DNA of 64,000 nucleotides, from NCBI GenBank assembly GCA_002163975.1, contig CP019636.1, positions 5,459,501-5,523,500 of the forward strand, read 5' to 3'. Numbering within the stretch: the first letter of the stretch is position 1; every line of letters starts with the position of its first letter. Under the pieces are notes generated by a model. The model made no database searches and was not told where the DNA came from. It saw nothing but the letters and a program-made list of their open reading frames with translations. Source of the DNA: Nostocales cyanobacterium HT-58-2 (GTDB lineage: Bacteria; Cyanobacteriota; Cyanobacteriia; Cyanobacteriales; Nostocaceae). This document shows positions 41,835 through 51,080 of this stretch, piece by piece. A program made the position numbers and the translations under genes.

Positions 41835-44351
41835 TCACAACCAGTTACCCACAAGGATGAATGGTGCCCAATAATAGGGATGAGAATATTTACCACTAGA
41901 AATCAGTCTCTGCTGCGCCCTACGTAGAGCCTCCGCTTTACTCACTCCGTTCTTGTACCATTCGGTATAAAAATTCTTAACGAGAGTAACGGTAGCAGCA
42001 TCATTAATTGACCAAAGGGAAGCTAGAACGCTTTTTACACCAGTGTTGACTGCGACACCTGCCCAACCAAGAACAACACGGTTATCTCCTAAACCGGTTT
42101 CACACGCTGTGAGCACCAGTAAATCTATTAATTTAGAACTGCGAGCAACACTGCCAATAATATTATCTAGGTCAGCCATGCTGAGCTTGTCATTATTGCC
42201 AGTGACGAGGAAGGTCTCTTCAGGAACTGTTCCAAAGACACCGTGAGTGGCAATGTGAATAACAGGGTAAGCAATTTGGCGCAGTTCAGCTTCTAGACGA
42301 GTATATGTAAAATTTTCATCCAATAATTGCTTGCTACCGGGAATTGCTGCCATAACTTGATTGATTTCTTGTCTCACGTTAGTTAGTGCTTGGTACATAT
42401 GACCATGAACTATCGCATCTTTGGTTAACCCTACAGCGAGTACCCGTAGATTTTCACGATTGACTTTTTTAGCATTTATTCGGGTCAAGTTGGGAGCCGT
42501 GGCGATAGCATATTTCTGAATCAAGAATTCCTCACCATTGTGCAGTGCTGCCATTGGTACACTACAAAGAATTCCATCATTAATAAAAACCAGAGTTTTT
42601 ACGTGTAATGAATCTAAATCTTTGGCGAAAGAACGAACTATCCAGTCGTAAAGCTTCTGTGCAGGTTGGAGATTATAAATTATGTCACCGCGCTTCTCTA
42701 AACCTCTGCGAAATTCATTGATTTCTTGTGTTAAGTTTTTTCTATCAATATTTATCCATTTTAAGTATTGTTTGCTATTGGGAAGACTAACTATAACTGC
42801 AAGACGTCCCTCAAAAATAATTGAGTAAAAAATAGCAGGGCTTTTATCTATTTTGATTGAAATACCTATTTTTTTATAAGCTGCATTGTCAAAAGTTGTT
42901 TTTACAAAAGGATTTTGAGATTCTTCTAGTTTTAATGCTTCCAATATGCTTAATATGTCGTTTATTTTTTGATTATTTTTGATAAATTGACTTTCAGTAT
43001 CTACTAAACTTAATCTTAATTCAATCAACTCGCGGTAAATTCTTTCACAATCATCGTAAAAGTGAGGCTTTTGCAAGTCTAAATCAACACTGACATCACG
43101 AGTGCGGATATTTTTTAAAGTAGCGATCGCTCCTTTATAAGCTGTTATTGCTCGAATCGGTTTATTTTGCGCTTTTAGAATGCGTCCGATTTGCCACTTC
43201 CATAAATACAAACCATCTTTAGCATTCACTTTTTGTTCAGCAAGTTGCCGTGCTTTCTGAGTCAACTTGAGTGCTTCCGCATAATTATGATGACACTCAT
43301 AAAGATGAGCAAGATGACCTAATGCAAAAGATAAAGCACGCTCATCTGGTAAACGTTGAGCAATGAAAATAGCTTGCTGAAGGAGCTGTTGAGATAGAAC
43401 ATATTGACTCTCTAGGATTGGTTGTGAACATTTCATTAAAGATAAAGAGACATCTTCAGTCAGAGGTTGGACAAATTTAGATAATTGAATGGCTGCATAG
43501 ACTTTTGCTTGGGAATCTGGCAGTTGTTCTACCAGAATTGATGCTTCTTTAAATGTAGCTTGAGTTAAATTGGATTGTTTCGTACGATTTGCAAGTGGAA
43601 TCAAATTCAGAAGTAAGCGCACTTCACCTAGTTGATCACTGTGTTGACGTGCAATAATAAGGCTTTCCTGAAAATATTCCAAAGCTTGAAAATCATAATT
43701 CAAACCTTGGTTTCTTAAGAGAATGACATCATCATCATCACCAAATTCTATAGCAGACTCTGCACGGCGATAGTTTTCTCGAGCAAGGCTGATATAAGTA
43801 TTTCCTAAATTTTTTAAAGCAGAGGCACGATAAATAGAATTTTGAATGAAATCAGCAATTTTTAAACTATCTTGTGAATCTATAATTGCTTGCTTGTAAT
43901 CACCTTTTTGTTGATAAGCTTCTCCTCGACTACCCAAAGCCAACGCTTCTAAACTTCTGTTATTGTGTGCGCGAGCAATTTTTAAAGCACTATTTAAAAG
44001 AGCGATCGCCTTTAGAGGTTGACCTAAATTCTTATAAGTTTGAGCCTGCTGGGTGAGCATTTGTCCAACCTGTAGCCAATTTTTCACTTGGTGATAGTAG
44101 GCTATAGCTTGTTCACTTTCTTCTATCTGCTGCAGTTGATAAGGATCAGGAGTATTTGCCATCACCACTGCTCCAAATCTCCATTGCCAAGGTGATAATG
44201 GTTCATGGCTCAGCCATGAAATAAATATAAGAGTGCACAGTAATATTAGTTTTAATGAGCGAAAGACACGAAATGTCCTGTGTTTGCTTGGCATAAAAGT
44301 GCTTTTTTCATATATAAATTTTGAACAAATTTGGGAAGCACTCCTATGCAA
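41835..44351 (-). CDS. TPR-CHAT protein (caspase-like peptidase domain), copy 2
   Basis: An 838-residue paralogue of the CHAT protein at 3068-5785. A membrane-targeting segment lies near residues 32-46 (LKLILLCTLIFISWL), then TPR-type repeats (for example LGQPLKAIALLNSAL and KGDYKQAIIDSQDSLKI), then the CHAT domain from about 540. The dyad is visible as VIHIATHGVFG (about 696) and LLVLTACETGLGD (about 748), followed by GVAVNTGVKSVLASLWSIND. Start uncertain: an ATG at 44294 (MPSKHRTF) puts the signal segment nearer the N-terminus. Likely an exported protease candidate of unknown target. It faces the DUF928 and CHASE2 genes. Confidence 0.88.
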   Translation of the reverse strand: MHRSASQICSKFIYEKSTFMPSKHRTFRVFRSLKLILLCTLIFISWLSHEPLSPWQWRFGAVVMANTPDPYQLQQIEESEQAIAYYHQVKNWLQVGQMLTQQAQTYKNLGQPLKAIALLNSALKIARAHNNRSLEALALGSRGEAYQQKGDYKQAIIDSQDSLKIADFIQNSIYRASALKNLGNTYISLARENYRRAESAIEFGDDDDVILLRNQGLNYDFQALEYFQESLIIARQHSDQLGEVRLLLNLIPLANRTKQSNLTQATFKEASILVEQLPDSQAKVYAAIQLSKFVQPLTEDVSLSLMKCSQPILESQYVLSQQLLQQAIFIAQRLPDERALSFALGHLAHLYECHHNYAEALKLTQKARQLAEQKVNAKDGLYLWKWQIGRILKAQNKPIRAITAYKGAIATLKNIRTRDVSVDLDLQKPHFYDDCERIYRELIELRLSLVDTESQFIKNNQKINDILSILEALKLEESQNPFVKTTFDNAAYKKIGISIKIDKSPAIFYSIIFEGRLAVIVSLPNSKQYLKWINIDRKNLTQEINEFRRGLEKRGDIIYNLQPAQKLYDWIVRSFAKDLDSLHVKTLVFINDGILCSVPMAALHNGEEFLIQKYAIATAPNLTRINAKKVNRENLRVLAVGLTKDAIVHGHMYQALTNVRQEINQVMAAIPGSKQLLDENFTYTRLEAELRQIAYPVIHIATHGVFGTVPEETFLVTGNNDKLSMADLDNIIGSVARSSKLIDLLVLTACETGLGDNRVVLGWAGVAVNTGVKSVLASLWSINDAATVTLVKNFYTEWYKNGVSKAEALRRAQQRLISSGKYSHPYYWAPFILVGNWL

Positions 44352-44834
44352 GTCACCTGTACAAAGTTATATCAGCAATTTTAAGAAAACTATTTGCTAG
44401 AGGAATGCACTCCAAATTTGTCTGTTAAACTAACTTTTTTATTGATTAATAGATTTATGTTTTGATTATTATGATTGCAATTGTGCCTTATTGTTTATGA
44501 ATCTTGGGTTAAAACAAGCTTTTGAAATGCAAAATTTTTATGTATTAAAATAAGTATAATTTTTCATCGTATTATTAAAATTATCCTGGTAAAATAATGA
44601 AGAAATAAAATTCTATTTCGTACAAATACTGGAATCTAGAGAAATGGAGTCAGTTAAATAGAATAATCAGTATAAAATAACACTATTTTTATAAAGTGGC
44701 TAGTGATTTTTCTGAGAATCGCAGTTCATGTTCTCTCTTCTAAGACGGAGTTTATGCCAAAAGAATTTTGCTTTTTCCATGCCACTATAGAGAAGAGAGA
44801 GGCAAATTCAGTAACAAGAAGGCAAAATAAGGCT
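44352..44834. other. A/T-rich intergenic region upstream of the RNase Z gene
   Basis: The 483 bp contain no convincing gene or hairpin. The divergent promoters of the CHAT and RNase Z genes must lie here. An open frame reaches upstream of the RNase Z start (to 44703) but carries no family sequence. Confidence 0.5.
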
Positions 44835-45797
44835 GTGCAGATAACATTCCTAGGGACGAGTTCCGGTGTACCTACGCGATCGCGCAATGTTTCCAGTATC
44901 GCCCTGAGGTTACCACAACGTGCTCAGATGTGGTTATTCGACTGTGGTGAAGGGACTCAGCATCAAATTTTGCGGAGTGACTTAAAAGTCAGCCAACTCT
45001 CTCGAATTTTTATCACCCATCTGCACGGCGACCATATTTTTGGCTTAATGGGTCTTCTTGCCAGTTGTGGCTTAGCTGGAAATGTACAACGTGTTGATAT
45101 CTATGGTCCACCGGGATTAAATGAATACCTGCAAGCTGCTTCTCGCTACTCCCATACTCACTTTTCCTATCCTGTCAAAGTCCACCCCGTACGTCCAGGG
45201 GTCATTTACGAAGATGATGAATTCATCGTCACCTGTGTTCCTTTGCATCATCGCGTCACTACCTTTGGCTACCGCGTCTCAGAGAAAGACAGGTCAGGAC
45301 GTTTTGATGTAGAAAAAGCTAAGGCGTTGCAAATTCCTCCCGGTCGTATTTATGGTCAACTCAAACGCGGTGAAGTCGTGACTCTCGCTGATGGGCGAGT
45401 GATTGATGGCAAGGAACTGTGTGGGCCGACAGAAATTGGACGCAAAATAGCCTATTGTACAGACACAATTTATTGTGATGGTGCTGTGGAATTAGCACAG
45501 GATGCAGATGTATTAATTCACGAAGCAACCTTCGCCCATCAAGATGCAGAGATGGCTTTTCAAAGGTTACATTCTACAACCACAATGGCAGCACAGACAG
45601 CTTTAGCAGCTGGAGCGCATCGGCTCATCATGACACATTTTAGTCCCCGCTATGCTCCTGGAAATCCAATAGAGTTGAAGGATTTACTTAAAGAAGCTCG
45701 TGCCATTTTTCCTTGTACAGACATGGCATATGATTTTATGACCTATGAAGTCCCCAGGCGACGAGACAAGGAGTTAAACCAGGAGGCTGTGGCTTAG
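44835..45797 (+). CDS. rnz: Ribonuclease Z
   Basis: Metallo-beta-lactamase-fold endonuclease that removes 3' trailers from tRNA precursors. The GTG at 44835 is chosen because RNase Z begins at QITFLGTSSGVPT; this gives 320 residues, the family length. The metal site HLHGDH is H62-H67; further ligands lie in PLHHRV, YCTDT and MTHFSPRY. The flexible-arm region around YGQLKRGEVVTLADGRVI is present. The ribosome binding site is weak (AAGG about 12 nt upstream). A hairpin follows the stop. Confidence 0.94.
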   Translation: MQITFLGTSSGVPTRSRNVSSIALRLPQRAQMWLFDCGEGTQHQILRSDLKVSQLSRIFITHLHGDHIFGLMGLLASCGLAGNVQRVDIYGPPGLNEYLQAASRYSHTHFSYPVKVHPVRPGVIYEDDEFIVTCVPLHHRVTTFGYRVSEKDRSGRFDVEKAKALQIPPGRIYGQLKRGEVVTLADGRVIDGKELCGPTEIGRKIAYCTDTIYCDGAVELAQDADVLIHEATFAHQDAEMAFQRLHSTTTMAAQTALAAGAHRLIMTHFSPRYAPGNPIELKDLLKEARAIFPCTDMAYDFMTYEVPRRRDKELNQEAVA

Positions 45798-45830
45798 TAG
45801 CGTTCGTAATGTACCTTACCAGACTTCTAG

Positions 45831-45852
45831 GAAAGCACGGGGGTGCTTTCTT
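45831..45852 (+). terminator. Terminator after RNase Z
   Basis: GAAAGCAC (45831-45838), loop GGGG, GTGCTTTC (45843-45850) followed by TT: 8-bp stem. Confidence 0.7.
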
Positions 45853-46864
45853 CCATACTTAATTAGCGCCTGCTACGGACCAAGGTTGATATGCGATATT
45901 CCCTATCAACTGTGGAATTTCTTTATTTTCCGCTTATTTTCAGTCCTCTTTACGAAATCTTTAATTCTAATAGTCATAAGAACAAAAAGTTTTTCAGTAT
46001 TTTATCTCTTCTTGAGTAAGCTAATACACAAATCTACAAAGTTCAACATAGAAATATCCAGTTTTTAAACTGCTTAGTACTAGACTTACTATATACGATT
46101 GTTATATTTATCAAACAAAAAAATACCAAAACGCTTGCTTGTTACTATAGAACCACCAGTTTTTGTATTGTTAAACCGCAGATATAAAAATTTTCGTGTG
46201 ACTTATCTGGTTCTTACAAGCCTTTAGCGTTAATGACCTTAGATAAAATCATCAACAGATACTACTATCCTTATAAGTATATTTCAATACTAGATGCTAT
46301 ATATAAAGACAAAATTTAATACGTTATTTGCCTGTCACTGTAGCAAAATTTATCACCAAATAAACAAAAAACACATTGTTGTGTACAAAGCTTACCAAAT
46401 AACTGCAGAGTCAGAAAACCTGAACTAGTAACGATATGGTAAAGATAGACCAAAAGTGTTGACTATCTTAATATTGTCGCTTAGGTTGAAATGAAACTAA
46501 AAGTATTGCAGAAGAGGTGACATCCTGCAAGTGCTGTCCCCTTGCAAAGATTATTTATGACTTTTGCTTATGACTTTTGGTAAATGTCGTTCCAAGTTGG
46601 AGTTCTTAAAAACTTGTGTCTTACTTTTTAACGGATTTTCAAAATTAGGCTAAATGTTATCTCAAGATTGGAATAATCTATGGTGTCAGAATATAAAGTA
46701 AGAGTTTAGAACTTATACAAGCTCAGAATTAAATATATTATCTAGTCATAAACTCGCTGCTGGAGATGCCCGTAGGAAACTGACTCTCACGTCTAAACTC
46801 TTCAAAAAAGTTTTCTCACAATTTTGTCAAAAAGTAATTCGATATAGTTAAGAGGACTTTGATT
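45853..46864. other. About 1 kb A/T-rich gene-free region before the tyrosine-kinase gene
   Basis: Short frames occur (for example 45886-46068), but they are low-complexity and lack ribosome binding sites or homology. No tRNA, terminator or repeat of note was found. AGAGGA at 46851-46856 sets the start of the next gene. Confidence 0.5.
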
Positions 46865-49156
46865 GTGGCTGACATTAGTCTCAAGCATGGGCAAATAGTT
46901 ATTGCTTTTCCACGACGCAAGGTTAAAGGCAAAAAACTCTCTACAATTCTCTCTCGCCAACGCTTGAAAGTTTTGGGTGTTTCTGGCGTAGTTATGTCGG
47001 TTGCTAGTCTTATGGCTTTGATGACAAAACCGACACATCAGAGTTCCATGCAGATATTGGTGAGTTCCAAACTTTCTGAGAAGGTCAGGTCAAGTCAATC
47101 CGTTGAAGGGACAGAAAGCAAATTTACTGACCCTAATTTTGAAATTGTTGACTACACTGCTCAGCAAAAGCTGATGCTAAGTTCCAAGTTGCTACAAAAA
47201 GTCGTTAATTTGCTTCGTTCTGAGTATCCAGATTTGACAGTAGAACAGATTAAAGGCAAAAACGGTGAACAAAGTCCTTTAGTCATTACGCCATTAGAGC
47301 AGCAGACAGTCGATAACAAGGTGATTAGCCAAGTCTTTGAAGTTTCCTTCAAGGACGATGATCCAGTGAAAGCACAAAAAGTTCTTCAAACTCTACAAAA
47401 AGTCTATCAACAACATAATATAGAGCAGCAACAACAGAGTCTTTCTCGAGGGCTTTCTTTCATAAACGAAAGACTGCCCAAAGTGAAAGATAAAATGATT
47501 CAAGCTGAGAAAAATTTAGAACAGTTTCGCAAAAAACATCATTTACTTGACCCTCAGGTACAAGGCAAAATTCTTCTAGACTCTCTTGCTGATGTTAAAA
47601 AACAGCTGAGAACAACTCGCGCCCAGCTTGGAGACTTACAAGCTCGTTACGACAACTTAAAACAAAAATTGTCGTCCTCACCTGAGAATGCACTTGTCTC
47701 CTTTCGTCTGAGTCAATCGGATCTCTACCAAACACTACTTCAGGAAATTCAAAAGACGAATCTGTCTTTGGCTCAGGAGCGGTTACGCTATACAGATGAC
47801 TCTCCAGCAGTCCAAAAACTGATTCAGCAGCGACGGACTCAAGTAGCGCTCCTACAAGAAGAGATTGAACGAGCGCGGGAAGACAAAGCTGTGCAAACGA
47901 TATCAGAAACTTTATTCAAAGAATTCAAAGAGAAGCCATGGAGCACAGAGGTTTCTTCTACTACTAGTACAGGAAAACTACAACTGGTGACGGGGCAAGT
48001 AGCAGAGATTGACCTGAAACTTATGGAAGAGTTGATTCAGGTGCAATCAGCGGTTTTGGGGCTGCGTGCCAATGAAAAGAGCCTTGCTGACTCAGAAGCA
48101 CAAATTCTTACGGAGCTTACCAAATACCCAAGTTTGATTGCAGAGTACAACCGTCTGCTGCCGGAGGTAGAAACGAATCGCAAAACACTAGAGCAACTCA
48201 TGGCAGTGCAACAATCTTTAGGATTGATGATGGCTCAGGGAGGGTTAGATTTCCAAGTCTTGGAAGAACCTCAACCAGGAATCTCTCTGGGTAGCACTCA
48301 GCTATTCATATTACTTGCGGGAGTGTTACTTGGACCGATGTTTGGTGTGACAACAGCCTTGATGTCAGAAATGTCTAACAATACCATCTCCTCTCCAGAG
48401 GAGTTACAAAAGTTGACAAACCTCCGCTTGTTAGGGACAGTTCCAGAACTTTCACTGCTGAGTATGAAACAAGGGTTTTTTCGCCTGCCTTTGCACAGAC
48501 TCACACGTGGTTTCTCATCACAAGCCATATTTGACGAAAAGCAACTGAACGTCTACTCCTTGTTGCCCTCTCATGAAACGCTTGATATGGCGTACCAAAA
48601 TATTCAAATCTCACAGTCTTCTGTTGCTCATAAGTCCTTGATGTTCACTTCCGCGACATCGGGAGAAGGGAAGTCAACCTTGGCGCTGGGACTTGCGGTG
48701 AGTGCTGCCCGGATGCATCAACGGGTTTTATTAATTGATGCCAACCTCAGACAACCCAACCTGCACAAAATTTTGGGACTAACTAATGATTGGGGACTCT
48801 CTTTGTTGTTAGTAGAGGAAACAAATTCCTCAGTTCAGGAATACATCCAACCCATTCATCCTTCTATTGATGTTTTAACTGCTGGACCAACACCTGAAGA
48901 TACAGTTAAGCTGTTAAGTTCTGCGCGAATGAAAGAACTGCTTACGTTTTTCGAGCAAACTTATGACGTTGTGCTCATAGATACTTCTTCTATTCTCAAC
49001 ACAGTTGATGCGAGAATTATGGCATCTGTGTGCAATGGGATTGTTATGCTAGGGCGCATTGATCGAGTCACCTACAATGAAATGGTTCAAGCTACAGAAA
49101 TTTTGAGGAACTTGAATCTGATTGGGGTGATTGCTAATGGAACGAACCGGGTATAA
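46865..49156 (+). CDS. Wzc-like polysaccharide co-polymerase / BY-kinase family protein
   Basis: A protein of about 763 residues combining a Wzz-type chain-length domain with a bacterial tyrosine-kinase-type ATPase. One membrane helix near residue 40 (VLGVSGVVMSVASLMAL), a long periplasmic coiled-coil (about 155-420) with the GNVR-like LIAEYNRLLPEVETNRKTLEQLM, a second helix (LFILLAGVLLGPMFGVTTAL), then Walker A TSATSGEGKST (about 595), Walker A' VLLIDANLRQPN and Walker B VVLIDTSSIL. No tyrosine cluster is at the end (GTNRV), so autophosphorylation in the usual way is doubtful. GTG 46865 is favoured over TTG 46859 by the AGAGGA spacing. Presumed role: exopolysaccharide export. Confidence 0.85.
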   Translation: MADISLKHGQIVIAFPRRKVKGKKLSTILSRQRLKVLGVSGVVMSVASLMALMTKPTHQSSMQILVSSKLSEKVRSSQSVEGTESKFTDPNFEIVDYTAQQKLMLSSKLLQKVVNLLRSEYPDLTVEQIKGKNGEQSPLVITPLEQQTVDNKVISQVFEVSFKDDDPVKAQKVLQTLQKVYQQHNIEQQQQSLSRGLSFINERLPKVKDKMIQAEKNLEQFRKKHHLLDPQVQGKILLDSLADVKKQLRTTRAQLGDLQARYDNLKQKLSSSPENALVSFRLSQSDLYQTLLQEIQKTNLSLAQERLRYTDDSPAVQKLIQQRRTQVALLQEEIERAREDKAVQTISETLFKEFKEKPWSTEVSSTTSTGKLQLVTGQVAEIDLKLMEELIQVQSAVLGLRANEKSLADSEAQILTELTKYPSLIAEYNRLLPEVETNRKTLEQLMAVQQSLGLMMAQGGLDFQVLEEPQPGISLGSTQLFILLAGVLLGPMFGVTTALMSEMSNNTISSPEELQKLTNLRLLGTVPELSLLSMKQGFFRLPLHRLTRGFSSQAIFDEKQLNVYSLLPSHETLDMAYQNIQISQSSVAHKSLMFTSATSGEGKSTLALGLAVSAARMHQRVLLIDANLRQPNLHKILGLTNDWGLSLLLVEETNSSVQEYIQPIHPSIDVLTAGPTPEDTVKLLSSARMKELLTFFEQTYDVVLIDTSSILNTVDARIMASVCNGIVMLGRIDRVTYNEMVQATEILRNLNLIGVIANGTNRV

Positions 49157-49224
49157 GTATCTCAAAAAAAGAGTTTCACAACTTTGGCACACAATGCCAT
49201 TTGAACAAATTCGCTAACCCCATC

Positions 49225-49902
49225 TCATAAATACCCCTCTTTTTCAGCAAATTTTCGTAAACGAGGAATACATTGCCGTTGATAAAAACTGCTCAATGTG
49301 GATACTGGTAGCCCAAATTCTGCAGACAATTCCTTCCAACTCACTTCTGGTGGTAAGCGTTTCAAAATTAACACTTGACAATTCACTTGCGGACGTCCTT
49401 GAATATGTGTCTGGCGCAGTTCTCCATCTTCATCTTTTTCTGCCCAAAACCTAACGTTTTCTAGAATAGGAGGAACATCAGGTTCAGCAGGAAGATTATC
49501 AATAGGATCAATGATTTCACTTGCCTCACCTGAGCGAGACTGATTGATATTAGGAAAGACTGTTCTGGCTTGTTTTCGCTGCTGTTCGCGGTAAAAGTCT
49601 TGCAGTCTGCGTTTTAAGTAAACATTCAGCCAAGTTATAACACTACCCAAAGAAGAATCATAGGGTTGACCTGTCAGACCTTCACAGATGTTGCGGCAAA
49701 AATATAACCAGGTTTGTTGCAATGCATCCTGATAGTAGACAGTACTTTCCCTCCAGAGTTTATTAGCACTCAAGCGAATGATTTGCGTGAGCAGTTTCTG
49801 ACGTTCTGGGCTTCCGGGTTGGTGTCCACAGGCTTCGTCAACCAAGTAACGTAACAGTTCCTCCAGTCGATCCATAGCAATTTTGGCAAACAGAGCAGGC
49901 AT
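49225..49902 (-). CDS. Sigma-70-like cyanobacterial regulator
   Basis: A 225-residue protein with sigma-factor-like layout. Residues about 85-115 (SLGSVITWLNVYLKRRLQDFYREQQRKQ) resemble region 2, and the C-terminus (CQVLILKRLPPEVSWKELSAEFGLPVSTLSSFYQRQCIPRLRKF) resembles a region 4 helix-turn-helix. The acidic linker between them carries IIDPIDNLPAEPDVPP. The first ATG (49902) and an ATG ten codons in (MDRLEELL) are both possible starts. It converges on the Wzc-like gene, and its targets are unknown. Confidence 0.68.
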   Translation of the reverse strand: MPALFAKIAMDRLEELLRYLVDEACGHQPGSPERQKLLTQIIRLSANKLWRESTVYYQDALQQTWLYFCRNICEGLTGQPYDSSLGSVITWLNVYLKRRLQDFYREQQRKQARTVFPNINQSRSGEASEIIDPIDNLPAEPDVPPILENVRFWAEKDEDGELRQTHIQGRPQVNCQVLILKRLPPEVSWKELSAEFGLPVSTLSSFYQRQCIPRLRKFAEKEGYL

Positions 49903-50120
49903 TTTCAGTATTGCTTAGAAGATAACTCTGTAGTATTACCCCTTGTCGCGATATTATATGCTTTGTACCTTTGTTGGGAACGGGGTATCCTGCAGATTTT
50001 GCATACGAAAACTACCCAAAGAAATCTCTGAGTAACTTGTTTGGTCACTATCAACTGTGGCACTTATCTTTGTTCTTCTGGTATGAAGAAATCCTAAAAA
50101 CTCAATTTTTGTATCCCCTG

Positions 50121-50525
50121 CTATTCACCAACCGCAGTTCGAGATGCCAAGTGGCATTGGCTACATAAACCAAAAAACTCTAGAGTGTGGTAAAAAATCT
50201 TAAACTTATGTGTAGATTGTAACTGAGTCTCTAGGTCATGGACAGGGCATTGATTAATAGGAATGGAAGCACCACATTGTAGGCAGGTCAGATGGTGCTT
50301 GTCTTGCTGCGTTAAGCTGTAAAGAGCCTCACCGTTAGCTAATGTCCGCACTTGCACCATACCTTCCAATTTTAAGGCTTCTAATGAGCGGTAAACTGTT
50401 GCTAAACCCATGCTTTGGTTGCGGTTTCGCAATTCCACGTAAATATCTTGGGCAGAGATGCCTTGTTTGACGTTTTTGAGCAGGTTTAAAATTCGGTCTT
50501 GACTGCGGGTGCGCGCGGCTCTCAT
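50121..50525 (-). CDS. zur: Fur-family regulator, most like Zur (FurB)
   Basis: A 134-residue metalloregulator. The N-terminal winged helix reads RTRSQDRILNLLKNVKQGISAQDIYVELRNRN, then LATVYRSLEAL as recognition helix. Two structural-zinc pairs are present: C81/C84 (CLQCG) and C121/C124 (CSQC), with H77-H78 (DKHHLTC) as regulatory ligands. It resembles the cyanobacterial Zur/FurB branch rather than Fur or PerR, from my recollection of the Anabaena homologue. It would repress zinc uptake genes when zinc is sufficient. Divergent from purS by about 165 bp; no zinc transporter is nearby. Confidence 0.82.
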   Translation of the reverse strand: MRAARTRSQDRILNLLKNVKQGISAQDIYVELRNRNQSMGLATVYRSLEALKLEGMVQVRTLANGEALYSLTQQDKHHLTCLQCGASIPINQCPVHDLETQLQSTHKFKIFYHTLEFFGLCSQCHLASRTAVGE

Positions 50526-50689
50526 AGACGGTACTAAAAAAGTAGAAAAGACGCCAATGACATTTAAAAATGTTGTGCTGGCTAACCTCTAGCTTAACTC
50601 TAATTACTTCTTGTAATCTTATTGTTGCCTTGTCGCCTAGTTGGGACAGAAAGATATAGTATGAGCGTAGCAGTATTCAGCAAAAGCCA

Positions 50690-50968
50690 GTGCAAAGGAA
50701 GTATCTAGCCAAAATTTTTGTAACACTTCGTCCTTCAGTTCTAGACCCTGCTGGTGTAGCAGTACAATCAGGGCTGAAGCAATTGGGATACGATAATGTA
50801 GATCAAGTGCGGATTGGCAAGTACGTTGAAATCACTCTCACTTCACCTGATGAAGGTACAGCCCGTCAGAACCTAGATCGGATGTGTGACTTAATGCTTG
50901 CGAATCCAGTGATAGAAAATTATCGCTTTGATTTGATTGAAGTTGAAGCACAGACGGGAGTGTCTTAA
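50690..50968 (+). CDS. purS: Phosphoribosylformylglycinamidine synthase subunit PurS
   Basis: Small subunit of the three-part FGAM synthase (PurL-PurQ-PurS) in purine synthesis. 92 residues, starting GTG: YLAKIFVTLRPSVLDPAGVAVQSGLKQLGYDNVDQVRIGKYVEI, the family pattern. PurS bridges PurL and PurQ so that ammonia can be channelled. purQ follows 112 bp later on the same strand; purL is not in the window. The spacer contains short repeats of the AAATAACAAATGA type. Confidence 0.93.
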   Translation: MQRKYLAKIFVTLRPSVLDPAGVAVQSGLKQLGYDNVDQVRIGKYVEITLTSPDEGTARQNLDRMCDLMLANPVIENYRFDLIEVEAQTGVS

Positions 50969-51080
50969 TTGGTTTGCCAGAGTTATTAGTCCTTTGTCCT
51001 TCGTCTTTTGTTTTATAAACTTTAACAAATGACGAATGACAGATGGTTAATGACAAATAACAAATAACAAATGATAAACG

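Noticed and set aside
41682..41927. 81-codon frame after the DUF928 gene
   Set aside because: It runs through the bidirectional terminator and into the opposite CHAT gene.
44703..44834. N-terminal extension of RNase Z
   Set aside because: Residues upstream of QITFLGTSSG have no family resemblance; the family length is met from the GTG at 44835.
45886..46068. Small plus-strand frame in the A/T-rich gap
   Set aside because: Phe/Ser/Ile-rich low-complexity peptide, no ribosome binding site.
49971..50168. 65-codon frame before the Fur-family gene
   Set aside because: Aromatic-rich, no ribosome binding site, overlaps the 3' end of the Fur-family gene.
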